Notes under the pieces: generated by a model
Databases searched by the model: none
Told to the model about the DNA's origin: nothing
What the model saw: only the letters and a program-made list of their open reading frames with translations
Position numbers and translations under genes: made by a program
Source: Pseudalkalibacillus sp051842935
GTDB taxonomy: Bacteria; Bacillota; Bacilli; Bacillales; Fictibacillaceae
DNA length: 64,000 nucleotides
Assembly (NCBI RefSeq): GCF_051842935.1
Contig: NZ_JBPXRR010000001.1
Span: 1,612,001-1,676,000, forward strand
Direction: 5' to 3'
Shown: one piece after another, positions 40,501 to 48,654 of the stretch
Layout: each line of letters begins with the position of its first letter
Position numbering within the stretch: the first letter of the stretch is position 1

Positions 40501-40896
40501 CTATTTCGCGTTTTCATCCGGTTGATGGATACCGAAAATATTTCCTTCCGTATCTATGTAGTACCCTTGCCAAGCCATTCCTGGAAGTGCATATTTCGGC
40601 AATGCGACCTCTCCACCGAGCTCCTTGATTTTAGTGTCGATGGAATCGTAATCTTCTACACCCATCGTACAAGTAAAGGAATTCACTGCCTGGTTTTTTT
40701 CTGGTGGTGGACCTTGACGTTGCATTAATGCGCCGTTGATTCCAGGCTCATTTGCATCTCCTGTTACAGCCCCGAAATATGGCATGCCAGCAAATTCGCT
40801 CCAATCTTCAAACGTCCATCCGAATACTTCTCCATAAAACTTCTTAGCACGTTCCATGTCATCTACATGAATCTCGAAATGAATCAATCTTCCCAT
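40501..40896 (-). CDS. VOC-family (glyoxalase/bleomycin-resistance fold) protein
   Basis: A 131-residue VOC protein: IHFEIHVDDMERAKKFYGEV followed by FGWTFEDW at the N-terminus and GYYIDTEGNIFGIHQPDE at the C-terminus (metal-site His and Glu positions H5-region and E118-region). It belongs to the YdfO/PhnB-like small VOC group with no assigned reaction. ATG 40896 follows GGAGG; ATG 40899 is also possible. Confidence 0.82.
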   Translation of the reverse strand: MGRLIHFEIHVDDMERAKKFYGEVFGWTFEDWSEFAGMPYFGAVTGDANEPGINGALMQRQGPPPEKNQAVNSFTCTMGVEDYDSIDTKIKELGGEVALPKYALPGMAWQGYYIDTEGNIFGIHQPDENAK

Positions 40897-41133
40897 CATT
40901 ACCTCCAGATTTGACAGATTTTTGACTACTGAACCTTCACGTATGTATATTCTTATCGGAACGCCATAATCCTGCTTCAAAAGGTCAGATTACAGAATTA
41001 GATCTTGTAAAAGAGGGAAGATAACTCATATGCGAAAAAGTTTTATCTTTCGTGGACTATGGTATATTTATAATTGTTAAACCGTATAAAGGCTCAGATG
41101 ATTTGGATTTGTTTGTGAAAGGGGTACTTTTTT

Positions 41134-41913
41134 GTGGAGTCAATTTGGTTAGAATATGGATGGACATTACTGATACTTATTGGTCTGGAAGGCTTGCTAT
41201 CAGCGGATAACGCACTTGTTCTTGCGGTGATCGCCAAGCACTTACCAGACGATGAAAAAGAGAAAGCGATCAAATATGGAATTATCATGGCGTTCGCCTT
41301 CCGCTTCCTTGCTCTTTTTGCCATTTCCTTTATCGCGAATGTATGGCAGATTCAAGCAGTCGGAGCGGCTTATCTTCTATACTTAGGTCTAAAGCATGTC
41401 ATTAAGGCTCGCTTTGGAAAAGAAAACGAAAACGTCCATAAGGATGAAGAAGAAGAGGCTGCAGGAAAAGGATTTTGGCCAACAGTCGGAAAAATTGCAG
41501 TGGCAGACCTTGCGTTTGCGATTGATTCGATCTTAGCTGCAGTTGCTCTAGCACTTGGCCTACCAGACTCCCCGCTCGGTGACTTCGGCGGTATGGATGG
41601 CGGAAAATTTCTAGTCGTCGTGCTCGGTGGGATTGCAGGACTTGTCCTCATCAAGTATGCTGCAACCTGGTTTGTAAAACTTCTTGAACAACGCCCTGCT
41701 TTAGAAACGACTGCTTATGCGATTGTGGCATGGGTCGGAGTCAAGCTTGCAGTAATCACTCTTGCGCACAAGGATATCGGCGTACTGGACCACCATTTCC
41801 CACATAGTACGGTCTGGACGCTCATCTTCTACGGCGTGCTGATTGCAATCGCATTATTAGGCTGGTTCGCACCAACTAAAAACAAAGAATCTCAAGAAAA
41901 CTATAGTGAATGA
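41134..41913 (+). CDS. TerC-family membrane protein (YceF/YkoY-like)
   Basis: A 259-residue membrane protein with seven to nine helices. The TerC signature LEGLLSADNALVLAVIAKHLP (first part, 18-37) and VADLAFAIDSILAAVALALG supply the conserved acidic residues of the metal site. A charged cytosolic loop (KENENVHKDEEEEAAGKG) separates the halves. B. subtilis YceF and YkoY export manganese to metallate secreted proteins, and length fits this group. The start is GTG after AAAGGGG. I saw no yybP-ykoY manganese riboswitch upstream. Confidence 0.88.
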   Translation: MESIWLEYGWTLLILIGLEGLLSADNALVLAVIAKHLPDDEKEKAIKYGIIMAFAFRFLALFAISFIANVWQIQAVGAAYLLYLGLKHVIKARFGKENENVHKDEEEEAAGKGFWPTVGKIAVADLAFAIDSILAAVALALGLPDSPLGDFGGMDGGKFLVVVLGGIAGLVLIKYAATWFVKLLEQRPALETTAYAIVAWVGVKLAVITLAHKDIGVLDHHFPHSTVWTLIFYGVLIAIALLGWFAPTKNKESQENYSE

Positions 41914-41920
41914 CGTTAAA

Positions 41921-41957
41921 AAAATGGCGTACCCGAGTTAACGGGTTACGCCATTTT
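41921..41957. terminator. Bidirectional terminator
   Basis: AAAATGGCGT/ACGCCATTTT stem with inner CCCG/CGGG pairing between convergent genes. Confidence 0.85.
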
Positions 41958-41967
41958 AGTTTATAAC

Positions 41968-43008
41968 CTATTTTTCAGGAAGTAGAACAATCTTTCCGAG
42001 TTTCCCTGAGTTTTTGAAGTAGGTTTGTGCCTCTCTTGCTTCTTCTAATGGAAAAGTACAATCGATGACTGGCTTGATTTTTTCCTCTGATATGGCAGTA
42101 AGCATTTTTTGAAAATCCGCTCTCGTTCCTAATACAGAGCCATACAGCGTGATGTGTTTTAAATACATCGTTCTGAAATCAAGCTCCGTTTTTTGACCCC
42201 CGGCTGAACCAGAAGTACAAAACTTCCCGCCTTTTTTCAGAACCTGAAGCGATGTTGCAAACAACGCATCACCTACTACATCCAAGACAGAATCAATTGG
42301 ACCGCCGTTCGCTTCTAAAATTTCTTCGCTAAGCTTGTCCGATCTATAGGAAAGTACATGTGTAGCTCCTAAATCTTTCATCTTATCTTCTAAAGCCAGA
42401 TCACCAACGATTGCGATGACCTTGGCACCGAAGACTTTTGAAGCGATTTGAACGTTCAACGATCCGACGCCACCATTTGCGCCCGTCACCATAATCGTTT
42501 CTCCTGGTTTCGCCTGAATCTGTTCAACCATATGCCAGGCGGTCATCCCACTAACAGAGAAAACTGAGCTCTCTATATAGTCAGGAAGGGGCATATCATA
42601 GCAAAGTTCCGCGGGCCAAACAACATATTCAGCATACCCTCCATCATATTCAGAACCGATGAAAGACATATCTTCAGAAATATGTTCAAGGCCTTCTTCA
42701 CCGCTTGAAGTGAATGGAAACAGGACAACATCTTTTCCAATCATGCTTTCTTCAACCTGGCTTCCTACTTTTACGACCTGACCTGTAATGTCAGACCCTG
42801 GAGTCCTCGGAAATTGAACACCCTCTGGTCTCCAACCTGATTTTTTGCCAGTTCCATATGCGCCTTCTCTCATCCAGATTTCCGTGTTATTGATTGCACA
42901 AGCCTTAACTTTTACGAGAACTTCATTACTTTTCGGCTCAGGAATCGGTGTGTCCACTAATTCTAATTTGTCGACATCTCCATATCCTGTTACTTGAACA
43001 GCTTTCAT
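41968..43008 (-). CDS. Zinc-free MDR alcohol dehydrogenase/quinone reductase-like protein
   Basis: A 346-residue medium-chain dehydrogenase. NADPH-binding motif is MVTGANGGVGSLNVQ (about 173-187), the GroES-like domain has PRTPGSDITGQVVKVGSQVE and VKACAINNTEIWMREG. No cysteine cluster of the structural zinc is seen, so it is likely a quinone oxidoreductase or enoyl reductase-like member. ATG 43008 follows AAAGGTGA. Confidence 0.85.
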   Translation of the reverse strand: MKAVQVTGYGDVDKLELVDTPIPEPKSNEVLVKVKACAINNTEIWMREGAYGTGKKSGWRPEGVQFPRTPGSDITGQVVKVGSQVEESMIGKDVVLFPFTSSGEEGLEHISEDMSFIGSEYDGGYAEYVVWPAELCYDMPLPDYIESSVFSVSGMTAWHMVEQIQAKPGETIMVTGANGGVGSLNVQIASKVFGAKVIAIVGDLALEDKMKDLGATHVLSYRSDKLSEEILEANGGPIDSVLDVVGDALFATSLQVLKKGGKFCTSGSAGGQKTELDFRTMYLKHITLYGSVLGTRADFQKMLTAISEEKIKPVIDCTFPLEEAREAQTYFKNSGKLGKIVLLPEK

Positions 43009-43138
43009 ACTAGAATCACCTTTCAAAACATTTATTATAATAATCCACCGTTAGTGTACACATAATACCGCTGCTCATCCAAACTAAATGCATCTGAAAA
43101 TTATATGAGAAAGAAGCTTTTTAAGTTAGTAACAACAA

Positions 43139-43171
43139 AAAGAGAACGACCATCAAATTGTCGTTCTCTCA
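43139..43171 (-). terminator. Terminator of the effector-binding protein gene
   Basis: AGAGAACGAC/GTCGTTCTCT stem (43141-43169), then TTTTTGTTG on the minus strand. Confidence 0.82.
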
Positions 43172-43177
43172 TTCGGG

Positions 43178-43654
43178 TTACTTAATGGAGTCCATCAATT
43201 CAACTTGAAGATTTTGAGGATCGTTTTGTTTTGGAGAGATCTCTAAATTCCATCCCGTATTGGACCGTGTATATCCTTGTTCCTCGATCCACTGGTGTAA
43301 GTGGCTATAACTTTCTCTAATTAAATCGTTTGGTCCTGTATGTACCAGTGTGGCATATTTTTGTTCAGGAATGGTTAGAATAGTCATATTTTCAGGTATG
43401 TTCTGATATTCACTTACTTGCACTCCGACCCAGTATCCTTCGTGCTCTGGAGTCGTTTCTTCTACAACAAAAGCTCCTATCTGTTGGTCGACATTCATGA
43501 CGTTTTTTATTTCATTTATCCTCTCGGCTAGTTCGTTTGCCGCCTTTGGGATTTCTTCAATATACTGATTATCTGCACACACTACTCTAAACCCGACTAG
43601 TTTAATTTGACCTAATTCTTTAACAGACTTTTCATTAATAACTTCTTGGCTCAT
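43178..43654 (-). CDS. GyrI-like/AraC effector-binding domain protein
   Basis: A 158-residue stand-alone effector-binding (SOUL/GyrI-like) domain without a DNA-binding part: KLVGFRVVCADNQYIEEIPK, GYWVGVQVSEYQNIPENM and ILTIPEQKYATLVHTG are typical. Such proteins bind small hydrophobic or cationic ligands and may sequester drugs. ATG 43654 follows CAGGAG. Confidence 0.8.
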   Translation of the reverse strand: MSQEVINEKSVKELGQIKLVGFRVVCADNQYIEEIPKAANELAERINEIKNVMNVDQQIGAFVVEETTPEHEGYWVGVQVSEYQNIPENMTILTIPEQKYATLVHTGPNDLIRESYSHLHQWIEEQGYTRSNTGWNLEISPKQNDPQNLQVELMDSIK

Positions 43655-43740
43655 GAACTTCACTCCTGAAGGATGGTTTCTCTTACATGACCAGTCTTCT
43701 ACATCGCCTGTAAGAATCCTCCATTTTTAGACAAAACAAA

Positions 43741-43765
43741 AAGAGGCGTAGATCCGCGCCTCCTA
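43741..43765 (-). terminator. Terminator of cwlJ
   Basis: GAGGCG/CGCCTC stem followed on the minus strand by TTTTTGTTTTG. Confidence 0.75.
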
Positions 43766-43800
43766 GTTAGAAGATAATTCTTATTTTTTTCTAAACCAAC

Positions 43801-44238
43801 TCATACATAAACACTTGCACATGTACCGGCTTTTGGTTCGTAGAAACAATGGTTTTTGTATTGACCAGCGAAAGGTTGCCCGAACCATGTTTGTGGACAT
43901 GGACCATACGGGTTAAAATACCAAAGACCATATTTCGCCGGGTGTTCCCTCCAATAATCCAAGTTCTTTTTGGCTAACCTTTTTTCAGCAGATCTCGCTC
44001 GGTTATAAAATACATTGCCCTTTTGAACAGCTTCAAAAGAATAGTTACCACCTTGTACTTGATAAATGACTTGTGGAATGGTTCTTATATTTTTAAAATC
44101 TAAACATTCTGCATTCGCGCGATTAACAATTATATTTCCAACATACAACATCCCTTGCTTGCCTTCGCCTTCTGCTTCCGCTCTCATCATTCTTGCCATT
44201 AAATCAACATCCGAATTCGTATACTTTATTCTAGGCAT
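43801..44238 (-). CDS. cwlJ: Spore cortex-lytic hydrolase CwlJ
   Basis: A 145-residue Hydrolase_2 (SleB/CwlJ) domain protein aligning over its length with CwlJ: NSDVDLMARMMRAEAEGEGK followed by QGMLYVGNIIVNR, FEAVQKGNVFYNRARSAEKR, and the C-terminal FNPYGPCPQTWFGQPFAGQY followed by KNHCFYEP. CwlJ degrades cortex muramic-delta-lactam murein during germination, triggered by calcium-dipicolinate. There is no signal peptide, as expected, because CwlJ is deposited in the coat from the mother cell. The usual partner gene gerQ is not adjacent. ATG 44238 follows GAGGTGA. Confidence 0.88.
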   Translation of the reverse strand: MPRIKYTNSDVDLMARMMRAEAEGEGKQGMLYVGNIIVNRANAECLDFKNIRTIPQVIYQVQGGNYSFEAVQKGNVFYNRARSAEKRLAKKNLDYWREHPAKYGLWYFNPYGPCPQTWFGQPFAGQYKNHCFYEPKAGTCASVYV

Positions 44239-44297
44239 TTTCTTCACCTCAATGTATTGTATGACAAGAGCCTATCTTAATTTCATGATTTAATTTA

Positions 44298-44335
44298 AAC
44301 AAAAGGAGCATGAATCCTTCTTGGATTCACGCCCC
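44298..44335 (-). terminator. Hairpin of the dispersed repeat family
   Basis: AAACAAAAGGAGC-ATGAATCC followed by TTCTTGGATTCACGCCCC: stem TGAATCC/GGATTCA. It is a member of the hairpin family recurring through 44-54 kb and lies 14 bp past the GNAT stop. Confidence 0.6.
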
Positions 44336-44348
44336 ATCATTACCTGAT

Positions 44349-44801
44349 TCACCTTTCTTCTTCTTCCATCAGCATATCCACATGTGGAATCCCGTCTTCT
44401 AGGTACACACCTGAAACTTCTTTAAATCCGAACGAAGCATAAAAGTGACGTAGGTATTCCTGACCTTGAAGCGCTATCCTTTTTACACCGATTTCCTGAA
44501 CTAAGACGTCAATCGCTAAATTGACCATATCTCGGGCAATCCCCTGTCTGCGGTAATCTTTCGGAATCAATATCCGGCCTATGGAGTAGTGTCCGTCTTT
44601 ATGAATAGGTGGAACTATCCGGCAATAAGCTGCCATATCACCATCCATTTCAGACCAAATATGTATGCACTCTTCATCACGCCCATCCACTTCTGGATAT
44701 GGACACTCCTGTTCAACTACAAATACTTCTACGCGCTTTTGCAGAATCGTATATAACTCCTCTTTCGTCAACTTTTGAAAAGTCTTTTTCACCCATTCCA
44801 T
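44349..44801 (-). CDS. GNAT N-acetyltransferase, ElaA-like
   Basis: A 150-residue acetyltransferase of the ElaA group: LYTILQKRVEVFVVEQECPY and PEVDGRDEECIHIW, then IGRILIPKDYRRQGIARDMV (acetyl-CoA loop) and LQGQEYLRHFYASFGFKEVS. ATG 44801 follows AGAGAGGAAG. The substrate of ElaA proteins is not established. Confidence 0.85.
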   Translation of the reverse strand: MEWVKKTFQKLTKEELYTILQKRVEVFVVEQECPYPEVDGRDEECIHIWSEMDGDMAAYCRIVPPIHKDGHYSIGRILIPKDYRRQGIARDMVNLAIDVLVQEIGVKRIALQGQEYLRHFYASFGFKEVSGVYLEDGIPHVDMLMEEEER

Positions 44802-44848
44802 AACCATCTTCCTCTCTCATGTCACTAAGATGAAAGGGGCTCCATTAG

Positions 44849-45025
44849 CTATTTATTATTTTGGAGCTCATGAACCTGCCTTTCTAGTCTGCGAACACGT
44901 TCTTTTAATTCCTCATTCGGTTCTCTAAACCTCTGGAAAATCCCTCTCAATAATACAATGATCGTTAATAATATAACGACAAAAGCTAAAAGAAGCCACA
45001 TGAACAAATCATTAAAAAGAAACAT
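44849..45025 (-). CDS. Small membrane protein with coiled-coil tail, 58 residues
   Basis: Encodes MFLFNDLFMWLLLAFVVILL, followed by TIIVLLRGIFQRF and a charged heptad-like tail (NEELKERVRRLERQVHELQ). One membrane helix plus a coiled coil suggests an oligomeric membrane scaffold. ATG 45025 has GGGAGGAG upstream. It lies 48 bp upstream of the ElaA-like gene on the same strand. Family unknown. Confidence 0.65.
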   Translation of the reverse strand: MFLFNDLFMWLLLAFVVILLTIIVLLRGIFQRFREPNEELKERVRRLERQVHELQNNK

Positions 45026-45102
45026 GAGAACACCACTCCTCCCATGCCAATTATTTCAAATATGAGCAACTATCTCAATAAACTTATTGAACGGGCTATT
45101 AA

Positions 45103-45528
45103 CTAGACACTATCTTTCCAATAACGATCAGCTAACTGAGTAAGTTCGTCTAAAAAGATTTCTTTCTTACTTTGGTCAAAAATTTTTATATCCTCTGTAC
45201 CAATTTGCAATGTACCACCTATAAACTCCACACTTAGACAATTAACCAATACCCCTTCCTCGGAATTCTTGGCATCCATAATCTCCAGATCATAGTCAAT
45301 GATCGTCTTTAAATCATGAATGTAATTCTGCTCATCACTCCAATTCTCTAACAAAAACTTATCGCAATTGATCAACTTACAGTAGAAACACCTATAACTT
45401 TCATCTAACATTTCAGCTAAATATCTAATTTCTATCTTCATTTCAAGAATCCCAGATCTTTTAATTAAATCTGTAATCACTCCATCATGAAAAATGTTAA
45501 AAATGACTGCTTGTTGATCCCAATCCAA
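45103..45528 (-). CDS. Uncharacterised acidic protein, 141 residues
   Basis: A soluble protein starting MDWDQQAVIFNIFHDGVITD, with a predicted beta-rich middle (MKIEIRYLAEML; GVLVNCLSVEFIGGTLQIG). TTG 45528 follows AGGTGA. It has the size and acidity of immunity-type proteins, but no toxin gene is adjacent; function unknown. It is downstream of the DUF2711-like gene with a repeat box between them. Confidence 0.55.
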   Translation of the reverse strand: MDWDQQAVIFNIFHDGVITDLIKRSGILEMKIEIRYLAEMLDESYRCFYCKLINCDKFLLENWSDEQNYIHDLKTIIDYDLEIMDAKNSEEGVLVNCLSVEFIGGTLQIGTEDIKIFDQSKKEIFLDELTQLADRYWKDSV

Positions 45529-45587
45529 ATGTTTTCACCTGCCTAAAAGTAACATTCTCGGTATCACATTCCTGCCTAATTCTTAGG

Positions 45588-46298
45588 CTAAATAAGAGAG
45601 TTTAAAGTAGCAACCTTGTATTTTTCCCAAACTAAGGGTGTTTTTTCGTCTAAGATAATGCCCTCCAACTTAGTTTTCCTTAAAAGATCCCGAATATCTT
45701 CTTTTGCAAGACATAATGCTGATACTTCATCAAAATAGCAGGCAACCACAAAATCTTCATTTTCATCTGTATTCGTTATGGGTCCAGAACATAAGTTAAT
45801 CGCATCATTCGTTTTAATACTATTAATTTCATATGTACCTTCTTCACCATGAATCTTTGTATACTTTATCCGTTTTGCTCCTTTAGAGCTCAGGATCTTC
45901 AATATGCCATCTATTTGAAAAATAGATAGACGATCTTCCAATGGATAGAAGATATTTTTATATAAGCAATCATTCATTTGTATTGCTAAGTCGGGTCTTT
46001 GATAGATTTGTCTTCCTGACTCTCCTGATATGGCAGATTTTACAGCAATAGACATCTCAGCAATGTTATTTAAGCCACTCTTGTCTCTGATTTCATTCCA
46101 ATATACGGGCTTTCCATATTTAAGAATATCTTTATTGGACGGGTAGGCATGGGGATTTGCACCCTTCTTAGCTTTCCATTTGATTGGCATTTTTACAAAA
46201 GGATAAAAAATGATAGCAGCAAATCTAAATTTCTCAGGTGTTTGATCCAACAAAGGATCTTTTTCAAGGTCACCATTTAAGGGGTAGAAATAATCCAT
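45588..46298 (-). CDS. Uncharacterised protein, possibly DUF2711
   Basis: A 236-residue soluble protein. The segments RFAAIIFYPFVKMPIKW, AYPSNKDILKYGKPVYWNEI and NIAEMSIAVKSAISGESGRQ recall DUF2711 proteins of Bacillus, but I recognise this from pattern only. ATG 46298 follows AAGGAGG. No catalytic motif is visible. Confidence 0.5.
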   Translation of the reverse strand: MDYFYPLNGDLEKDPLLDQTPEKFRFAAIIFYPFVKMPIKWKAKKGANPHAYPSNKDILKYGKPVYWNEIRDKSGLNNIAEMSIAVKSAISGESGRQIYQRPDLAIQMNDCLYKNIFYPLEDRLSIFQIDGILKILSSKGAKRIKYTKIHGEEGTYEINSIKTNDAINLCSGPITNTDENEDFVVACYFDEVSALCLAKEDIRDLLRKTKLEGIILDEKTPLVWEKYKVATLNSLI

Positions 46299-46343
46299 TG
46301 TCCATACCTCCTTTTATCATAATTCAATCCAATAAACTCCAAA

Positions 46344-46378
46344 TAAAAGCGTTAATCCTTCTGAGATTAACGCTTTCA
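46344..46378 (-). terminator. Hairpin of the dispersed repeat family
   Basis: AAAGCGTTAATC/GATTAACGCTTT perfect 12-bp stem (46346-46376) with loop CTTCTGA, between a small membrane gene and the DUF2711-like gene. Confidence 0.75.
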
Positions 46379-46391
46379 ATCGTAGAGAATT

Positions 46392-46559
46392 CTACTTTTC
46401 TTCTCTTTTTATATAAATGAAAAAAATAAGTATTACCAACCAAAAAGTCCACACTTCAAAGAACCCTGAAGAAGACCAGAGCATGTATAGTCCAGGGATA
46501 CTGAATGTGAATATAGCTAGGATTAATGAGACTAAAACTATGAGAAATTTAATTTTCAT
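46392..46559 (-). CDS. Small membrane protein, 55 residues
   Basis: Encodes MKIKFLIVLVSLILAIFTFS, a short loop (IPGLYMLWSSSGFFEV) and a second helix (WTFWLVILIFFIYI) ending KREEK. ATG 46559 follows AGAGGAG. It is followed directly by the terminator-like repeat hairpin. No family recognised. Confidence 0.6.
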   Translation of the reverse strand: MKIKFLIVLVSLILAIFTFSIPGLYMLWSSSGFFEVWTFWLVILIFFIYIKREEK

Positions 46560-46597
46560 TTCTAAAAACTCCTCTAAAATAATGCCAGATATACCGA

Positions 46598-46951
46598 TTA
46601 TTTATTAGAATTGATTTCTTCATATCCAGGAATAGGTATGCTGGAATTGTATCGTCGTTTTAGGTCGTTCAACTTTGCTAGGAATGCTCTGTCTAGTGAG
46701 ATCTTGTAATGATTTGAGACAGATATTAGCGAAAATAATACATCTCCCACCTCAAGTTCTAAATCATCTCTATTATCCACCGTATCGTCTTCATCAGGTC
46801 TTAATCTACCAGTTTCTCTCCTTCTCACTTCCCTAGCTAATTCCCCAACTTCTTCAATTAAAAGATTCATTTTATAGTATGCATCCTCGTCAACCCAACC
46901 TCTATCTTTTTCCATTTGATCAGTAAGTTCTTCAATTAATTTCGAATTCAC
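46598..46951 (-). CDS. MazG-like nucleotide pyrophosphohydrolase
   Basis: A small all-alpha NTP pyrophosphatase-like protein (about 117 residues). The metal site motifs are LLIEEVGELAREVRR (EExxE) and ELEVGDVLFSLISVS (ExxxD), with a basic insert between. Such enzymes hydrolyse (d)NTPs to monophosphates and can act in nucleotide pool cleaning or in stress and phage responses. GTG 46951 has the better spacing to AGGGGG than TTG 46957. The nucleoside deoxyribosyltransferase-like gene lies 11-17 bp upstream on the same strand. Confidence 0.8.
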   Translation of the reverse strand: MNSKLIEELTDQMEKDRGWVDEDAYYKMNLLIEEVGELAREVRRRETGRLRPDEDDTVDNRDDLELEVGDVLFSLISVSNHYKISLDRAFLAKLNDLKRRYNSSIPIPGYEEINSNK

Positions 46952-46968
46952 ATTCAATACCCCCTAAT

Positions 46969-47367
46969 TTATTTAAGTACTTTATCATTCGAGGTCAAGT
47001 ATTCAACCAAGTCTTCCAAAGATCCAATGACCTTTTCTACTTCTGATAGATGATAAAAAGTGCTCGTAGTGGAAAAGTTATTGATTTCATTATCCTGCGA
47101 GTAAAGTATAACCCTTTTATTTAGCCCTAGTGCTATTCCTAATTCAATGTGACTTCCTTTTCCTGCTGGTAATAAAACCACAATGAAATCAGCTTCAGAA
47201 ACAGCATTTTTCTCTTGTTGCCCAATCTGTTTCAAGTCTTCAAGTGTTGAAGCCTTTATATTTTTAGTCCAATCAAATGTATGTATATACCCTTTACTTT
47301 TTAACATTTTACTAACTTGCCGAACTTTATCTACATTCTTAAAGCTCGATGCTACATAAAACTTCAT
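46969..47367 (-). CDS. Nucleoside 2-deoxyribosyltransferase-like protein
   Basis: A 132-residue Rossmann-like protein: KFYVASSFKNVDKVRQVSKM at the N-terminus, THTFDW-type segment (YIHTFDWTKNI) and ADFIVVLLPAGKGSHIELGI followed by ALGLNKRVILYS, in which the Glu is the family nucleophile position. These enzymes cleave or exchange N-glycosidic bonds of deoxynucleosides or deoxynucleotides. ATG 47367 follows AAGGAGGAG. It is paired with a MazG-like gene. Confidence 0.75.
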   Translation of the reverse strand: MKFYVASSFKNVDKVRQVSKMLKSKGYIHTFDWTKNIKASTLEDLKQIGQQEKNAVSEADFIVVLLPAGKGSHIELGIALGLNKRVILYSQDNEINNFSTTSTFYHLSEVEKVIGSLEDLVEYLTSNDKVLK

Positions 47368-47455
47368 CTGCTCCTCCTTAAATACCTATACGCTATTCGC
47401 AAGGTCTAGCACTTAAATTACTACTAAGAAGAATAACTGTTAGAAACAAATATTA

Positions 47456-47728
47456 TTAACATATCGACACTTTACCTTTTGTTATCTCCCCACTTTGGTC
47501 ATCAATATATTGAGTGCCCCTCTCACAGTTTTGTTTGTTTTCCCACTCGACTATGTATTTACCCCTTGTGTGACGGACTGATATTATTTTAATTTCTCCG
47601 ATGGATCCTGAGTTCTGTTCCACAACAATTGATTTTACTTCTTCTTTTGAAATTGTATGCGCTGAACTCTCACAAGCACCTAAAAAAATTAGAAGTAGAA
47701 CGAATAATGATACAAATATTCTATTCAT
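47456..47728 (-). CDS. Small lipoprotein, 90 residues
   Basis: MNRIFVSLFVLLLIFLGACE forms a lipoprotein signal with lipobox LGAC. The mature part has KYIVEWENKQNCERGTQYID followed by DQSGEITKGKVSIC, with two cysteines that could form a disulphide. It resembles short surface lipoproteins with a PepSY-like or DUF-type strand region. ATG 47728 is used because the signal starts there. Confidence 0.6.
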   Translation of the reverse strand: MNRIFVSLFVLLLIFLGACESSAHTISKEEVKSIVVEQNSGSIGEIKIISVRHTRGKYIVEWENKQNCERGTQYIDDQSGEITKGKVSIC

Positions 47729-47779
47729 TTTTTTATCCCCGAACTCCATTTAATTTATTTAATTAAAAAGCTTCTATAT

Positions 47780-47850
47780 AATCCAGCCCTTCTGTTAATT
47801 ATTAAACAAAAAGAGCGTTAATCCTTCATAGATTAACCCTCCCCTTTCTG
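47780..47850 (-). repeat. Dispersed hairpin-plus-box repeat
   Basis: Box TAATCCAGCCCTTCTGTTAA (47780-47799), then TTATTAAACAAAAAGAGC and hairpin GTTAATCC/AGATTAAC, ending CCCCTTTCTGGA. Same order as the copy at 52284-52368. Confidence 0.7.
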
Positions 47851-47867
47851 GACCATATAAAATTACT

Positions 47868-48311
47868 TTACAGTGTCTTTCTCATTTCAATTTCAGTAGC
47901 CTTTTGTTCGACTTTTACAAAGCCCACTTTTTCATAAACACGGATAGCTGCTTTATTTTGAAAGTGCACCTCTAATCTTATGTAATCAAATTCAGTATCA
48001 TAATGTTTAAGGCCAAACTCTATCCCTTGATTGACGAATTCTACTCCCAAGCCTTTCCCCACTAAATCGGGTCTTAATGCTAGGCCGATTTCCATAATAC
48101 TGTTTTCCATTCTAAATTCAAATAATCCAACAGCCTTATTATCCAATAATGCTACAAAACCTTCGCATCCACCAGGACCTCTTAACTTCTCCGTATTATT
48201 GAACGACTCAAAATAGGGAGTCATCCAAACTTCTTCAATGAAGCCCTCATAATTCCATGAATCTATTTCTTTTACATACTCTATAGTTATTGGAATAAAT
48301 TTAAAGTCCAT
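47868..48311 (-). CDS. GNAT N-acetyltransferase
   Basis: A 147-residue acetyltransferase: FEFRMENSIMEIGLALRPDL followed by VGKGLGVEFVNQGIEF (acetyl-CoA loop) and VHFQNKAAIRVYEKVGFVKV. ATG 48311 follows GAGGAG. Substrate unknown. It is followed in transcription order by a repeat-family hairpin. Confidence 0.85.
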   Translation of the reverse strand: MDFKFIPITIEYVKEIDSWNYEGFIEEVWMTPYFESFNNTEKLRGPGGCEGFVALLDNKAVGLFEFRMENSIMEIGLALRPDLVGKGLGVEFVNQGIEFGLKHYDTEFDYIRLEVHFQNKAAIRVYEKVGFVKVEQKATEIEMRKTL

Positions 48312-48395
48312 TGAATTTTTCTCCTCACAAAAACTATTTCCTAATAAGCATTAATTCTAGATATAAACTAGTACACGTTCAATCATTCAGATTCA

Positions 48396-48590
48396 TTAGT
48401 ATATTCTTTTGTTTTTCCCGATAATGATTCCAACAAAGATACATCCAGCACCAATGACTTTAATAATAATGTTACCTATACCAATGTTATCAACTGTTAA
48501 ACTAATAAGAAAACTACCAAACACTATGATTGGAATCGCAAGGAATAACCTCAATATAGTTCCCCCATATTTCTTTGTTTGTACTTTCAT
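48396..48590 (-). CDS. Small membrane protein, 64 residues
   Basis: MKVQTKKYGGTILRLFLAIP with two hydrophobic helices (IPIIVFGSFLISLTV; GNIIIKVIGAGCIFVGIIIG) and a basic tail. Weak ribosome binding site. No family recognised. Confidence 0.5.
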   Translation of the reverse strand: MKVQTKKYGGTILRLFLAIPIIVFGSFLISLTVDNIGIGNIIIKVIGAGCIFVGIIIGKNKRIY

Positions 48591-48654
48591 TATTCAGAAC
48601 CCAACCATTAGGATATTGAAGGTGATTAAATAATAAACATTAAGTTATCATCAT

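Noticed and set aside
40981..41133. A yybP-ykoY manganese riboswitch in front of the TerC gene
   Set aside because: None of the conserved internal-loop sequences of that riboswitch could be found in the upstream region.
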